A stretch of DNA of 45,811 bases from an uncultured Roseburia sp. GTDB taxonomy: Bacteria; Bacillota; Clostridia; Lachnospirales; Lachnospiraceae. How positions within the stretch are numbered: position 1 is the stretch's first letter; every line of letters begins with the position of its first letter. Where the stretch lies: assembly GCA_947642555.1 (NCBI GenBank), contig CANRSX010000038.1:1-45811 (forward strand), read 5' to 3'. The position numbers were made by a program, and so were the translations under genes. Below are positions 1 through 8,591 of this stretch, in pieces. The notes beneath the pieces were generated by a model that saw only the letters and a program-made list of their open reading frames with translations, did not search any database and was not told the DNA's origin.

Positions 1-54
1 CACTGCACGGATATTATGTTTTATCCGCTTTTCCCAAACAAACTTTCTATACAT

Positions 55-91
55 AAAAAAAACAGGAACACAGCTCTCTACTCTGCATTCC
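55..91 (-). terminator. intrinsic terminator of the wzz2-loaP unit
   Basis: On the minus strand a 9-bp stem (bases 83-91 with 65-73, including two G-T wobbles) with a 9-nt loop is followed, after two bases, by eight T (bases 55-62). The stem overlaps the loaP stop codon at 78-80. This is a standard rho-independent terminator and indicates that loaP is the last gene of its transcript. Confidence 0.8.
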
Positions 92-866
92 CGTCATTTT
101 CTTCCAGCACATCCACCCCGCAGATCTCATCCACGGGAATTTCCATGGAGATATCCTGGCCAAACAGGTGAATCCCAATCTCTACCGTATTCTTTTTTAC
201 CCGCCAGATCACGCCCTCCATATCCGCAAACGTTCCGGCGATTACTCTCACATGATCGCCCGGCTGGTATGGTGTTTCCGTCTCCGGCAGATCAATCTCA
301 TAAAAGTCCGGCAGCGTGACCGGAGCTTCCACCTTGCCGTAGGCCAGCTCCTGCTGCACATCCTCGCGCAGGATTATCCCCAGCGCCGCCGTTTTATCCA
401 GCCCCAGGAGCTGAAAATGAATGATCACATATCTCTTCTTAAACTGATACCGGATAATCCGGTCCGTATAATGTTCCAACGGTCCGGACACACGATGAAC
501 ATGTCCTTTTCCGTCTGTCTCCACGTAGGATAATCTCACAATCCGGTCTTCCGGCAGCAGTGCCTGCAAAAAGGCTTCCTCTCCCGCTTTCAGGGGAATA
601 AAATCAAAATATCCGTCAGACAGCAGCTTTGACAGCGCCGGAACATATTTTAATTTCAGAAAAAGCTCCTGCGGACGATCTGTTATAATCAGTACATAAC
701 CGGGGAACAATCTCTCTACATGGATGATACTCTGCTGCTGCCTCCGCCATACTCTCTCATAATATGCCACAAAACATTCCTCATATAGTTCAGAAGGAAC
801 GATCCTTTCTATCATCCGCACCAGCTCTTTTTCCTTGCCGGTCATCGTCTGCAATACATACCACAT
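78..866 (-). CDS. loaP: LoaP-like NusG paralogue with two KOW domains (processive antiterminator)
   Basis: 262 residues. The N-terminal part (about 1-105) has the NusG NGN pattern: MWYVLQT start, then ERLFPGYVLI, as in RNA-polymerase-binding NusG proteins. Residues 112-168 resemble the KOW region of LoaP/UpxY-type proteins (SGPLEHYTDRI). Residues 201-253 form a second, canonical KOW (QPGDHVRV, GTFADMEGVIWRV, FGQDI). Housekeeping NusG is about 175 residues and sits by secE/rplK, so this is a specialised paralogue. LoaP proteins suppress termination in long clostridial polysaccharide and antibiotic operons. Here it is the distal gene of a two-gene unit with a Wzz-like protein, beside a polysaccharide locus of more than 30 kb. 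The start has a GGAG ribosome site at 873-876, and a small hairpin (880-902) lies just upstream of it. Target and RNA site are not known. Confidence 0.85.
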   Translation of the reverse strand: MWYVLQTMTGKEKELVRMIERIVPSELYEECFVAYYERVWRRQQQSIIHVERLFPGYVLIITDRPQELFLKLKYVPALSKLLSDGYFDFIPLKAGEEAFLQALLPEDRIVRLSYVETDGKGHVHRVSGPLEHYTDRIIRYQFKKRYVIIHFQLLGLDKTAALGIILREDVQQELAYGKVEAPVTLPDFYEIDLPETETPYQPGDHVRVIAGTFADMEGVIWRVKKNTVEIGIHLFGQDISMEIPVDEICGVDVLEENDGNAE

Positions 867-1014
867 ACAGAACTCCTTTCAGGGCAGGCTTCGCCACCCC
901 TGCAATCTCCTCCGTATCCCAGGCATCTCTTTGCGTCAGCACGCAGCAATATAACCCCCTTCCTGCTCATGCAGCCTTCAAACTCACATTCGCAGGTCCG
1001 GTTTTGATCATCAT
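867..1014 (-). other. intergenic region between wzz2 and loaP
   Basis: 148 bases without a gene. It holds the loaP ribosome site and a stem-loop at 880-902 (CAGGG with CCCTG, inner GGC-GAA-GCC) directly before it. A second short stem (TGCGT-GCTG-ACGCA on the minus strand) lies farther upstream. No convincing promoter was found, so loaP is probably co-transcribed with wzz2. Confidence 0.5.
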
Positions 1015-2436
1015 TTACTGTAAGGTGAACGCCACGGCTCCAAGCACCGCGATATCATTCTCCTGATAAAAGCTCATTTCTTCATCCACGATCCGGTGTG
1101 TGGTTGTGCCAATCTTACACACCATCAGTACTGTTCCAATCTCCGCCAGCGTATCCCATACAGTGGTATCACTGCTGGCATTTTCTGCAATCACAGTATC
1201 GATTCCCCAGCTGTTCAGCTGCTTTACGATACCCTCAATAGATTCTCTCTCCTGCGCGCCAAATGAAAAATCCGACGCGATACAGAGCTTCCCGATCTCC
1301 TGATTCTTACAGGCCAGTCTTACTCTGTTCAGTATCTGCGCAATCTCCTGATCATATACCTTCCGCTGTGCATCCGGCATTTTCGCCTTCCCGCTCAAAG
1401 AAACACCGCCATAAAACGGGAACGTATACAGTCCCTTTATCTCCTCCGTGCTCTTTAACGTATCACGGAACAGATACAGGCAGGCATAGATACAGCAGTA
1501 TATAAATATCCCGCCGGCCAGCCCCAGCACCACATATTTCTTGCTGATTCCTTTGGAAACCGACGCTTCAGCCTCATCGGCATCGCCGTCTTCCTTCTCT
1601 TCTATTCCGACCGCTTCCTGATATACCGCCAGCTGTTCCTCGGTAAATGCATCCGTCATCGCCGTCAGCCCGTCCGTATAACTGGTCAGCAGCGCGCGAT
1701 TACTATGCTGCCGCGCCTGCAGATCGCTGTCCGCCTGCTGGTCAGACTGAATGCCGATCAGCGAAAGCGTATGTGCGCCCGCTTTGCTCTTAACGGTGGC
1801 GGAATAGCCCTCCAGTGCAGACTGCATGTCCGCCGACAGCTTCTCCGTCATCTCCTCATCCAGCCCTGTCACTCTCACATAGAGAACCGCCTGCGAGGAA
1901 GGAACATTCTCCGGCGTCGTAATGACCGGCGTCCCCGATGATGTCCGGCTGCTCGCATTGATCAGCTCCGAAAGACAGGCCTTGTCCATCTCCCAGCCGC
2001 CCGATGCCAGTATCGCATCCGCCGCACCGCCGCTTAACACAAAATTCAGATAACTTTCCGTTATCCCCTGCAGGCTCTGTCCCTCCGCGTCATTGACGGC
2101 GAACAGCAGAACCGCACTGTTTTTATGATAAGGATCTATCTGCATTAAAACGGAATTCTCCAGATATTCTTCCAGGCCGCGGACCTCCGCCTCCTGTCTT
2201 AAGGCAGCCGTGACCCCTCTCTGCTCCTTTTCATCCAGCTCAATCTCTTCTGTTTTCTCCGGCTCTGTCACAGCAGGGCCTTCTCCGCTTCGCGCGTAGC
2301 TGTATCCTCCGGCAAGCACGGCAAACGCCACGGCACAGACCAGAATCTGCTTCCACTGTCTGCAAAGTCTCCGCAGCAGATCTATGAGGTCTATCTCAAT
2401 GTCCTCTGTCCTCTTCCAGGAATAATTACTCTCCAT
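1015..2436 (-). CDS. Wzz/CpsC-like chain-length protein fused to a degenerate kinase-like domain (second copy)
   Basis: 473 residues from the ATG at 2436. A GTG at 2445 is possible, but the GAGGAA ribosome site then lies only 3 nt away. It has the Wzz/CpsC layout: a cytoplasmic start, TM1 at about 31-48, a long extracytoplasmic region with coiled-coil character, TM2 at about 299-322, and a cytoplasmic tail of about 150 residues. The tail looks like the CpsD/BY-kinase fold (KLCIASDFSF, then a Walker-B-like strand GTVLMVCKI), but it has no GxxGxGKS P-loop and no C-terminal tyrosine cluster. The likely role is control of polymer length or assembly, without kinase activity. It is the first gene of a short unit with loaP. 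Family call good, substrate unknown. Confidence 0.8.
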   Translation of the reverse strand: MESNYSWKRTEDIEIDLIDLLRRLCRQWKQILVCAVAFAVLAGGYSYARSGEGPAVTEPEKTEEIELDEKEQRGVTAALRQEAEVRGLEEYLENSVLMQIDPYHKNSAVLLFAVNDAEGQSLQGITESYLNFVLSGGAADAILASGGWEMDKACLSELINASSRTSSGTPVITTPENVPSSQAVLYVRVTGLDEEMTEKLSADMQSALEGYSATVKSKAGAHTLSLIGIQSDQQADSDLQARQHSNRALLTSYTDGLTAMTDAFTEEQLAVYQEAVGIEEKEDGDADEAEASVSKGISKKYVVLGLAGGIFIYCCIYACLYLFRDTLKSTEEIKGLYTFPFYGGVSLSGKAKMPDAQRKVYDQEIAQILNRVRLACKNQEIGKLCIASDFSFGAQERESIEGIVKQLNSWGIDTVIAENASSDTTVWDTLAEIGTVLMVCKIGTTTHRIVDEEMSFYQENDIAVLGAVAFTLQ

Positions 2437-2482
2437 GCTCACCACTTCCTCATTCCTAATTCAATAATCCACAAGCTATTCT

Positions 2483-2511
2483 ATATTAATTCACCTGTTT
2501 TTGCAAGTCAA
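2483..2511 (-). promoter_or_regulatory. sigma-A promoter of wzz2-loaP
   Basis: On the minus strand TTGACT (2506-2511) and TAATAT (2483-2488) are separated by exactly 17 bases. A start near 2476 gives a leader of about 40 nt before the ATG at 2436. Its presence separates wzz2-loaP from the large gene cluster upstream. Confidence 0.75.
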
Positions 2512-2540
2512 AAATAAAATTGTTAAGAAAAACATCAGAT

Positions 2541-4310
2541 TTACTGTATTCGGAATAAAACCGCCCCGTCGTTTTCATAAACCACCGGACAGGTTTCAAA
2601 CACCTCCGCCCAGCGCTCATAAGACGCTTCTTCCTTCACCGCCACAAACAGATTCAGTCCGTTTTCTGTCATATAAGTCAGGATCTCCCCCGCATCCTCC
2701 GAGGGCGGTTCCGGTGTATAAAAATTGCTGATTCCGTTTCCCCAGAGCCTTGTCCCATAGTCCGCGCTGATAATCCAGACGCTCTCCCCCGCACAATGCT
2801 CCATCGCATAATCCAGCACATCGATCAGCTGGGCGCTGATCCGATATTTCTCATAATCATCTTTCAGGCTGTCCGAATTGAACCGGAAGAGCGGGAACAG
2901 CTGCGCGGTCGCATACTCGCCGTTATAGGTCTCATTATACTCCGTCATCACCCGGTCATAGTCCGAAAACGAAATGCAGGCAATCACCGCCGCCATCCCG
3001 GCATAGGAAAAAAACGCGGTCAGCTGTCGTTTTTCCGATGCAATGACAAGCGCCATCGCCGCCAGAAGCCAGCCGCACAGCCAGATATTATAATAGATTT
3101 TATAATAGTAATAACAGGACAGCAGATACCGGTACCACAGGACATACATCCCGGCGCCGGCCAGCAGCATACAGCCGCTCATCAGCCATACCGTCCGCTC
3201 CCGCTTCCTGTTCTTTACCGTATCGTATGTCACATAAAGCAGCGCCGGCAGGAAAAAGATGATATCACAATACATCGCCCGGTACATCGCGCCGTTCCCC
3301 TGATACTGCGTCATATAGGTAAGCGGATTCCCCCACTGCTTTGTGTAAAAACATGCAAAAGCAATGCAGACCGCCGCCCCGCCGGCGACCACGGCAAAAA
3401 GCGTCTTTCTGCTGACCCTGTCTCTGATCTTTCTCCATGTGACCACCGCAAAAACCGCAAAGAGCGCAACCGAATTAATCGGGACAAACAGTTTGTTGCA
3501 GTGCAGATTTGCAAACCCGCCCAGTATCAGCAGAAGGATGCTGCAGACCGGATAATCCTCGTGCTTTTCCCACAGCACCAGAGCATAAATGATCAGAATC
3601 AGGATCATCACCCCGTTGCTCCAGTAGACAAAATTCCCCGTCATAAAGCTGTAGGCAGGATACCCCCAGAAATAGCCGACGCTGAATACCGGCGCCATCA
3701 GGCGCACGCTCTTTTTATCGCTGATCGTAATCACCAGCACGTAAAACATGCTGACTTCCAGCAGATGCAGGAAAATATCCGCGACGATAAACGCTTTATA
3801 GGACAGAACCGGCTTTAATACCGGGGCGAGCAACTCCATAAAAAAGGCATCCAGAAACGCGGAAAAATTCGTACCTGTGCTGATCAGCGTATCATAATTC
3901 GCCGAATACGCCGCCCAGGAAAAATGCACGGCCGCGTCCCAGTTTTTGTACTGCAATTGTAATTCCGGCGTAAAAATATGCAGCGCCGCCACGACGACCG
4001 GGACGCAGATCAGCGCAATACACAGGATATCGGTAATTCTGAAAAAAAGCTTCTGTACCTGTCTTTTTTTCAGAATCAGCCCCCAGAGGACCTCGTTTAA
4101 CAGCAGCAGCGGGATCCAGAGTGTGCCCGGGCTTACCGGCATTCCTCCCTGATAAAAGAAATACGCCCCCAGATACAGGTAACAGAAAAGAGCCATCATC
4201 CCCATGATCATGACTTTTATCCCGTTGATCCGTTCCTTTGTCTTTGGCACAAGCATAAGCCCTGCCAGCGCCAGCACAAATAATCCTGCTACACTCACTG
4301 ATACTGCCAT
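2541..4310 (-). CDS. polytopic membrane protein of the polysaccharide cluster, function unknown
   Basis: 589 residues with about a dozen hydrophobic segments over residues 1-430, followed by a soluble C-terminal part (about 440-589) with VWIISADYG. The layout, a multi-pass core with a C-terminal outside domain, resembles GT-C type lipid-dependent glycosyltransferases and the DUF6077-like proteins found in such loci. No diagnostic motif was recognised. It follows capD by 26 nt and probably shares its promoter. It could attach a sugar from a polyprenyl-phosphate donor on the outer face or act as a second polymerase. This is inference only. Confidence 0.6.
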   Translation of the reverse strand: MAVSVSVAGLFVLALAGLMLVPKTKERINGIKVMIMGMMALFCYLYLGAYFFYQGGMPVSPGTLWIPLLLLNEVLWGLILKKRQVQKLFFRITDILCIALICVPVVVAALHIFTPELQLQYKNWDAAVHFSWAAYSANYDTLISTGTNFSAFLDAFFMELLAPVLKPVLSYKAFIVADIFLHLLEVSMFYVLVITISDKKSVRLMAPVFSVGYFWGYPAYSFMTGNFVYWSNGVMILILIIYALVLWEKHEDYPVCSILLLILGGFANLHCNKLFVPINSVALFAVFAVVTWRKIRDRVSRKTLFAVVAGGAAVCIAFACFYTKQWGNPLTYMTQYQGNGAMYRAMYCDIIFFLPALLYVTYDTVKNRKRERTVWLMSGCMLLAGAGMYVLWYRYLLSCYYYYKIYYNIWLCGWLLAAMALVIASEKRQLTAFFSYAGMAAVIACISFSDYDRVMTEYNETYNGEYATAQLFPLFRFNSDSLKDDYEKYRISAQLIDVLDYAMEHCAGESVWIISADYGTRLWGNGISNFYTPEPPSEDAGEILTYMTENGLNLFVAVKEEASYERWAEVFETCPVVYENDGAVLFRIQ

Positions 4311-4336
4311 ATCGTCTGTTCTCTTACGTCCGTCTG

Positions 4337-6238
4337 TTAAGACGGAATGCTTTCCTCCGAATTTTCCGCTTCACAACGGTACGACGGGACCATTCCCCTC
4401 ACAATCTCTTTCATCTGCGGATCATCCTCATACGCCCGTTCCTTCAGTTCCGTCAGCTGTCTGAAAAATTCCTTATTGTCAAATTCAATCGGTTTTCCGA
4501 TAAAAATCAGATTATTTGCCGTCTTCCGGAGTCCTTCTTCCTCTTTCAGACATTCTTCAAACATCTTTTCTCCCGGACGCAGGCCGGTATATACAATGGG
4601 GATATCCACATCCGGCTCAAATCCCGAGAGCTTGATCAGGTTGCGCGCCATATCGTCAATGCGCACCGGCTCTCCCATATCAAGCACAAAGATCTCCCCG
4701 CCCTTTGCGTAAGCCCCCGCCTGAAGCACAAGCGACACCGCTTCCGGGATCGTCATAAAGTACCGGATGATGTCCTTATGTGTCACGGTAACCGGACCGC
4801 CCTCCGCGATCTGCTTTTTAAACAGCGGAATCACGCTCCCGTTGCTTCCGAGCACATTGCCGAACCGGACCGCCACAAAATTCGTGGACGGATACTTTAC
4901 ATACATCCCCTGGATCACCATCTCACAGATCCGCTTGGAAGCGCCCATGACATTTGTAGGGTTAACTGCCTTGTCCGTGGAGATCAGCACCATCCGCTTT
5001 GTCCCGTGCTCCGCAGCCGCTTTCGCCACATTGTAAGTGCCAAACACATTATTCTTGATGGCCTCGTTCGGGCTGTCCTCCATCAGCGGCACATGCTTGT
5101 GAGCCGCCGCGTGAAATACGATGTCAGGCCCGTAATCCGCAAAAATTGTATCCACGCGATGCGTGTTGCGCACTGATCCGATCAGCACAATCAGATCCAG
5201 CTTCGGGAATTCCCGTTTCAGCTCCTGCTGCAGGTCGTACGTCGTATTCTCATAAATATCCAGGATAATCAGCTGTCTCGGCTGATGCGCTGCAATCTGA
5301 CGGCAGAGTTCGCTTCCGATGGAACCGCCGCCCCCTGTCACCAGAATCACCTTATTTGAAATATATCCCATCACCTCGTCGAGATTCGTCTTTACCGGCT
5401 CCCTGCCCAGCAGATCCTCGATCCCGACGTCCCTTAAGTTCGAAACCTTCACCTCATCATTGACGATCTGGGCCATACTCGGCAGAATCCGCAGTTTACA
5501 GCCCGTATTTTTACAGATCTCGAGGATCTCCTTTTTTCTCGCTGCCGACAGCCGCGGGATCGCGATAAAAATCTCCTGTACCTGATATTTCTCAACCGCC
5601 CAGGGGATTTTGCTGTCATTTCCCACAATCGGCGCCCCGAGAATATTTCTGCCGATCTTCTGTACATCCTCATCCATCACGCAGACTACTTTGTTGTGCA
5701 CGAGCCAGCTGCTGCTCATGTCCTTCATCAGCGAATAGGCCGAATCTCCCGCACCGATGATCATGGTCGGTATCGCATTCGCACTGCGCTCCGTGATCAG
5801 ATTCTTGCGCACGACACGGAGGCCGCGGTAGATAAAGCGGCTTAAGCCCGTCATGCCAAGCAGGAAAAACAGATACAGGATATAGTAAGAACGCGGCATC
5901 GTCAGCATCAGCATGTGCATGCCAAGACTCTGTGCACAGGCCGCCATCAGGCAGGCCGCCACCACGTTTAAAAGCTCCTGCACGCTCGCATAACGCCATA
6001 AGCTGCTGTAGAGTCTTGCAAACGTAAAAATCAGCAGCGTGGTTATGATATTGATCAGCGTATACCGGTAGGCATTTTCCAGAAACGGCGTCTCAATCCG
6101 CCCGAATTCAAATTCAAACCGGGTCCACAGCGCCATGAACTCCGCCAGACACACCGCAAAAATATCGTAGATCACAAATAATGCGACGCGTGTCCTCTTA
6201 CCTGTATTCTCCCATGTGTCTTTTATCTTATACAACAT
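4337..6238 (-). CDS. capD: membrane-anchored nucleoside-diphosphate-sugar 4,6-dehydratase (CapD/FlaA1/PglF type)
   Basis: 633 residues, the usual length for the long CapD class. Four N-terminal membrane segments (about 15-140) precede a first Rossmann-like domain (GAGDSAYS, 162-169) and the catalytic SDR domain with TGGGGSIG at 301-308. The active-site region shows TDK (421-423) and MGASK (431-435), where the tyrosine of ordinary SDRs is replaced by methionine, as in PglF/FlaA1. The family makes UDP-2-acetamido-2,6-dideoxy-4-keto-hexose from UDP-GlcNAc, the entry to QuiNAc, bacillosamine or FucNAc. No aminotransferase partner is in the window, so the final sugar is open. It has its own promoter (6287-6315). 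Confidence 0.9.
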   Translation of the reverse strand: MLYKIKDTWENTGKRTRVALFVIYDIFAVCLAEFMALWTRFEFEFGRIETPFLENAYRYTLINIITTLLIFTFARLYSSLWRYASVQELLNVVAACLMAACAQSLGMHMLMLTMPRSYYILYLFFLLGMTGLSRFIYRGLRVVRKNLITERSANAIPTMIIGAGDSAYSLMKDMSSSWLVHNKVVCVMDEDVQKIGRNILGAPIVGNDSKIPWAVEKYQVQEIFIAIPRLSAARKKEILEICKNTGCKLRILPSMAQIVNDEVKVSNLRDVGIEDLLGREPVKTNLDEVMGYISNKVILVTGGGGSIGSELCRQIAAHQPRQLIILDIYENTTYDLQQELKREFPKLDLIVLIGSVRNTHRVDTIFADYGPDIVFHAAAHKHVPLMEDSPNEAIKNNVFGTYNVAKAAAEHGTKRMVLISTDKAVNPTNVMGASKRICEMVIQGMYVKYPSTNFVAVRFGNVLGSNGSVIPLFKKQIAEGGPVTVTHKDIIRYFMTIPEAVSLVLQAGAYAKGGEIFVLDMGEPVRIDDMARNLIKLSGFEPDVDIPIVYTGLRPGEKMFEECLKEEEGLRKTANNLIFIGKPIEFDNKEFFRQLTELKERAYEDDPQMKEIVRGMVPSYRCEAENSEESIPS

Positions 6239-6286
6239 ACTTCTGTCTCTTCCTTTATCTTTTCGCCAGCATATGAAAACGTAATT

Positions 6287-6315
6287 ATTCTAGCATACTT
6301 CCTGTGCAATATCAA
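6287..6315 (-). promoter_or_regulatory. sigma-A promoter of capD
   Basis: On the minus strand TTGATA (6310-6315) and TAGAAT (6287-6292) are 17 bases apart, with a TG one base before the -10 box (extended -10). Predicted start near 6280, about 42 nt before the capD ATG. It lies immediately behind the flippase stop codon, so capD and the next gene can be expressed apart from the rest of the cluster. Confidence 0.75.
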
Positions 6316-6319
6316 ACGA

Positions 6320-7753
6320 TTATTTCCGCCGCTTCAGCTTTTCCGCAAGCTCCATCATCAGTTCATTTTTCTGCAGAACCAGGCTTCCGAAATAAATCAG
6401 CACAGCAGCGGCGATCACCGGCACTGCCGTCCACGTCTCCTCTCCCAGCCATTCCCTGAAAAACACAACCGCCGCCACCATCAGAAACAGTGAGATCCGT
6501 ATTGTATTTACATACTTCATATCCATCCGCAGCAGGAAAAATTTTCGCGCATGCCACAGCAGGATACCGGTCACGACCAGCTCCGCAAGCACCGAGGCGA
6601 TCGCTGCGCCCTCCTGCCGGTATGTGGGAATCAGTATCAGGTTTGCAGTCACATTGATCAGCGCCCCGGCTATGCTGGCCCGCAGAATCATCCGTTCCAT
6701 GCAGACTGAGGTCAGCACAATATGCCCATAGAAATATGCCACGGAGAAAACCAGCACCAGTACCCCTAAAATCTGAAGCGTCCTCACAGACGGCAGAAAC
6801 GCTTCTCCAAACAGCAGCGGTACGATCAGATCTGCCGTCAGCACCAGCCCCGCGGCGCACGGGAGCGCGAGAAGAAGCAGAATTTTCGTTCCGCGTTCCA
6901 GCAGTCCGTTTACCTTTTCCACTTCTCCCCTTTTATAATAGAAGCTGATGCGCGGATAAAATACCGCGACCAGCGCAATTACCATCGTATAGGTCATCCG
7001 CACGATTTTTACCGGATTCGAATAATAGCCCACACTGACCTCCCCGTGAAAATACTCCAGCATCACGGTATCGAGCATCGTATAGATCTCCGTCGCCAGC
7101 GCGGACGCCAGAAGCACCAGCACCGGGCGCATGTGCTGCCTTACCCGGATTCCCCGGGGCAGCGATACATACCGGGGCAGCCGGAGCACATTCGGCAGGT
7201 TATTCCCCGCCGTCGCCACACATAAGATCAGCGCGTAAATCAGATCATCCTCCGGCCCTCTCACAAAAACCAGCATCGCGATAAACGATATGATTTTTAC
7301 GATAAAACCGCGGACGGCGATAAAAGCGTATTCCTCCATCCCCTGATAAAACCAGTCGATGTTGCATATATTTAAGACCAGCATCAGTCCCATAATCCGA
7401 AACAATGTCCGGCGGCCCTCAAAATGAGGAACGCTGCTGATCAGCAGATAATACGCCGCCAGACAGACGAGCGTCGATGTCAGATTGATCAGGAACAGTT
7501 CAAAAAAAGTCCGGCTCCTCTCTTCTTTTTTCTCGTTATTCTGTGCAATCGCCTTTACCCCGTAGCCCGGCAGCCCCAGCGACGCCACAAAAACAAAATA
7601 GGAGACGATCGTATTCGCATATGCGACCCTCCCGACCCCCTCCGGCAGCAGTATCCTGGAAATATAAGTTGTCGTCACCAGCGGAAACAGCGCGGTAAAT
7701 CCTTTGTAAGCCAGATTAAAGGCCGAATTTTTTGCCAATGATTTCTTTTCCAT
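6320..7753 (-). CDS. wzx: Wzx-type polysaccharide flippase (MATE/MOP superfamily)
   Basis: 477 residues with about 12-14 membrane segments across the full length, the usual size for Wzx. The start (MEKKSLAKNSAFNLAYKGF, then PLVTTTYISRIL) matches the family signature of polysaccharide exporters, in which the first helix leads into a conserved YxSRxL-like turn. Wzx moves undecaprenyl-diphosphate-linked repeat units to the outer face for polymerisation by Wzy. A Wzy-like gene lies upstream in the same cluster at 19372-20583. The ribosome site GGGAGAGGG precedes the ATG. Confidence 0.92.
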   Translation of the reverse strand: MEKKSLAKNSAFNLAYKGFTALFPLVTTTYISRILLPEGVGRVAYANTIVSYFVFVASLGLPGYGVKAIAQNNEKKEERSRTFFELFLINLTSTLVCLAAYYLLISSVPHFEGRRTLFRIMGLMLVLNICNIDWFYQGMEEYAFIAVRGFIVKIISFIAMLVFVRGPEDDLIYALILCVATAGNNLPNVLRLPRYVSLPRGIRVRQHMRPVLVLLASALATEIYTMLDTVMLEYFHGEVSVGYYSNPVKIVRMTYTMVIALVAVFYPRISFYYKRGEVEKVNGLLERGTKILLLLALPCAAGLVLTADLIVPLLFGEAFLPSVRTLQILGVLVLVFSVAYFYGHIVLTSVCMERMILRASIAGALINVTANLILIPTYRQEGAAIASVLAELVVTGILLWHARKFFLLRMDMKYVNTIRISLFLMVAAVVFFREWLGEETWTAVPVIAAAVLIYFGSLVLQKNELMMELAEKLKRRK

Positions 7754-7800
7754 AGCCCTCTCCCGTCACTCCCTGCTGTAAACCGTCCGACACCGCAATC

Positions 7801-8544
7801 TCAGATGCGCCGAAGGCAGATCAGCAGTTTTCTCTTTATGTAAAATAAATTCCGGTGCAGCCAGTCTGTCCGGCTGGCGCCGCAGACCGTCCGAATCCAT
7901 GGGAACTGACGGTAATGATATGCCAGCCGCCGGAACCCTTTGTTATATGCAGAATTAATTTTCCCGCCCGAAAGGTGCGTCAGCGGAAGATCACACACAT
8001 ATACATGTCCGCCATCGGCCCGCGCCGACAGACAGCGCTCCACAGCATACAGATGCCAGTCGTCGCAGAGCGCCTCGTCAAACGGTTTTTCCAGAAAGCA
8101 CCGCGCGGTTCCGCCGAAAAAGCACTCGTCCACCGACTCGCATTCGGCAATGCCGTGATATTCCGCCTCCCCCGCCGTCACAAGATCGTTTCCGTGGCGC
8201 ACGCAGGAGAGCACGCAGACATCTCCCTTCGCATCTCCCGAAGGGCTTTTCACCGCTCCGGCAACCCCCAGAATATCATATGTTCCGATCTGTTCCAGGT
8301 ATTCCGCAAAACGCGCAAGCATATTTTCCTCCGGCAGACGGATATCCTGATGGGAATAAATCACATACTTTGTCCTGACGGTTTCTCTCACGGAATTTAA
8401 CGCGCTGCTGCATGAGGAAAACTCATGATTACAGTTGTCAATTCCGATCAGTTCACAGGTCATATTCTGTCTGTTCAGCGTCTCCGTAAATTCCTGATAC
8501 TGTTTCCTGTCATTATAACAACATACGACGGTTATAAGGCTCAT
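7801..8544 (-). CDS. glycosyltransferase, family 2-like
   Basis: 247 residues from the ATG at 8544, which has GGGGAA about 10 nt upstream. The reading frame is open to a TTG at 8571, but that start has no ribosome site. The N-terminus (SLITVVCCYND) is the first strand of a GT-A fold. The segment YVIYSHQDIRLP carries the acidic pair that replaces the usual DxD, and FFGGTARCF resembles the acceptor-side loop of small GT2-like enzymes of capsule clusters. It lacks membrane segments, so it probably works at the cytoplasmic face on lipid-linked acceptors. Sugar and linkage cannot be read from sequence. Confidence 0.75.
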   Translation of the reverse strand: MSLITVVCCYNDRKQYQEFTETLNRQNMTCELIGIDNCNHEFSSCSSALNSVRETVRTKYVIYSHQDIRLPEENMLARFAEYLEQIGTYDILGVAGAVKSPSGDAKGDVCVLSCVRHGNDLVTAGEAEYHGIAECESVDECFFGGTARCFLEKPFDEALCDDWHLYAVERCLSARADGGHVYVCDLPLTHLSGGKINSAYNKGFRRLAYHYRQFPWIRTVCGASRTDWLHRNLFYIKRKLLICLRRI

Positions 8545-8591
8545 AATATCATATTTCCCCGAATAATACAAATTATTTGCATCTTTTTCTG

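Noticed and set aside
2796..3818. A 340-codon plus-strand open frame opposite the membrane protein gene.
   Set aside because: It lies wholly antisense to a well-supported ORF, is rich in His, Gln and Arg, and has no ribosome site or family motif.
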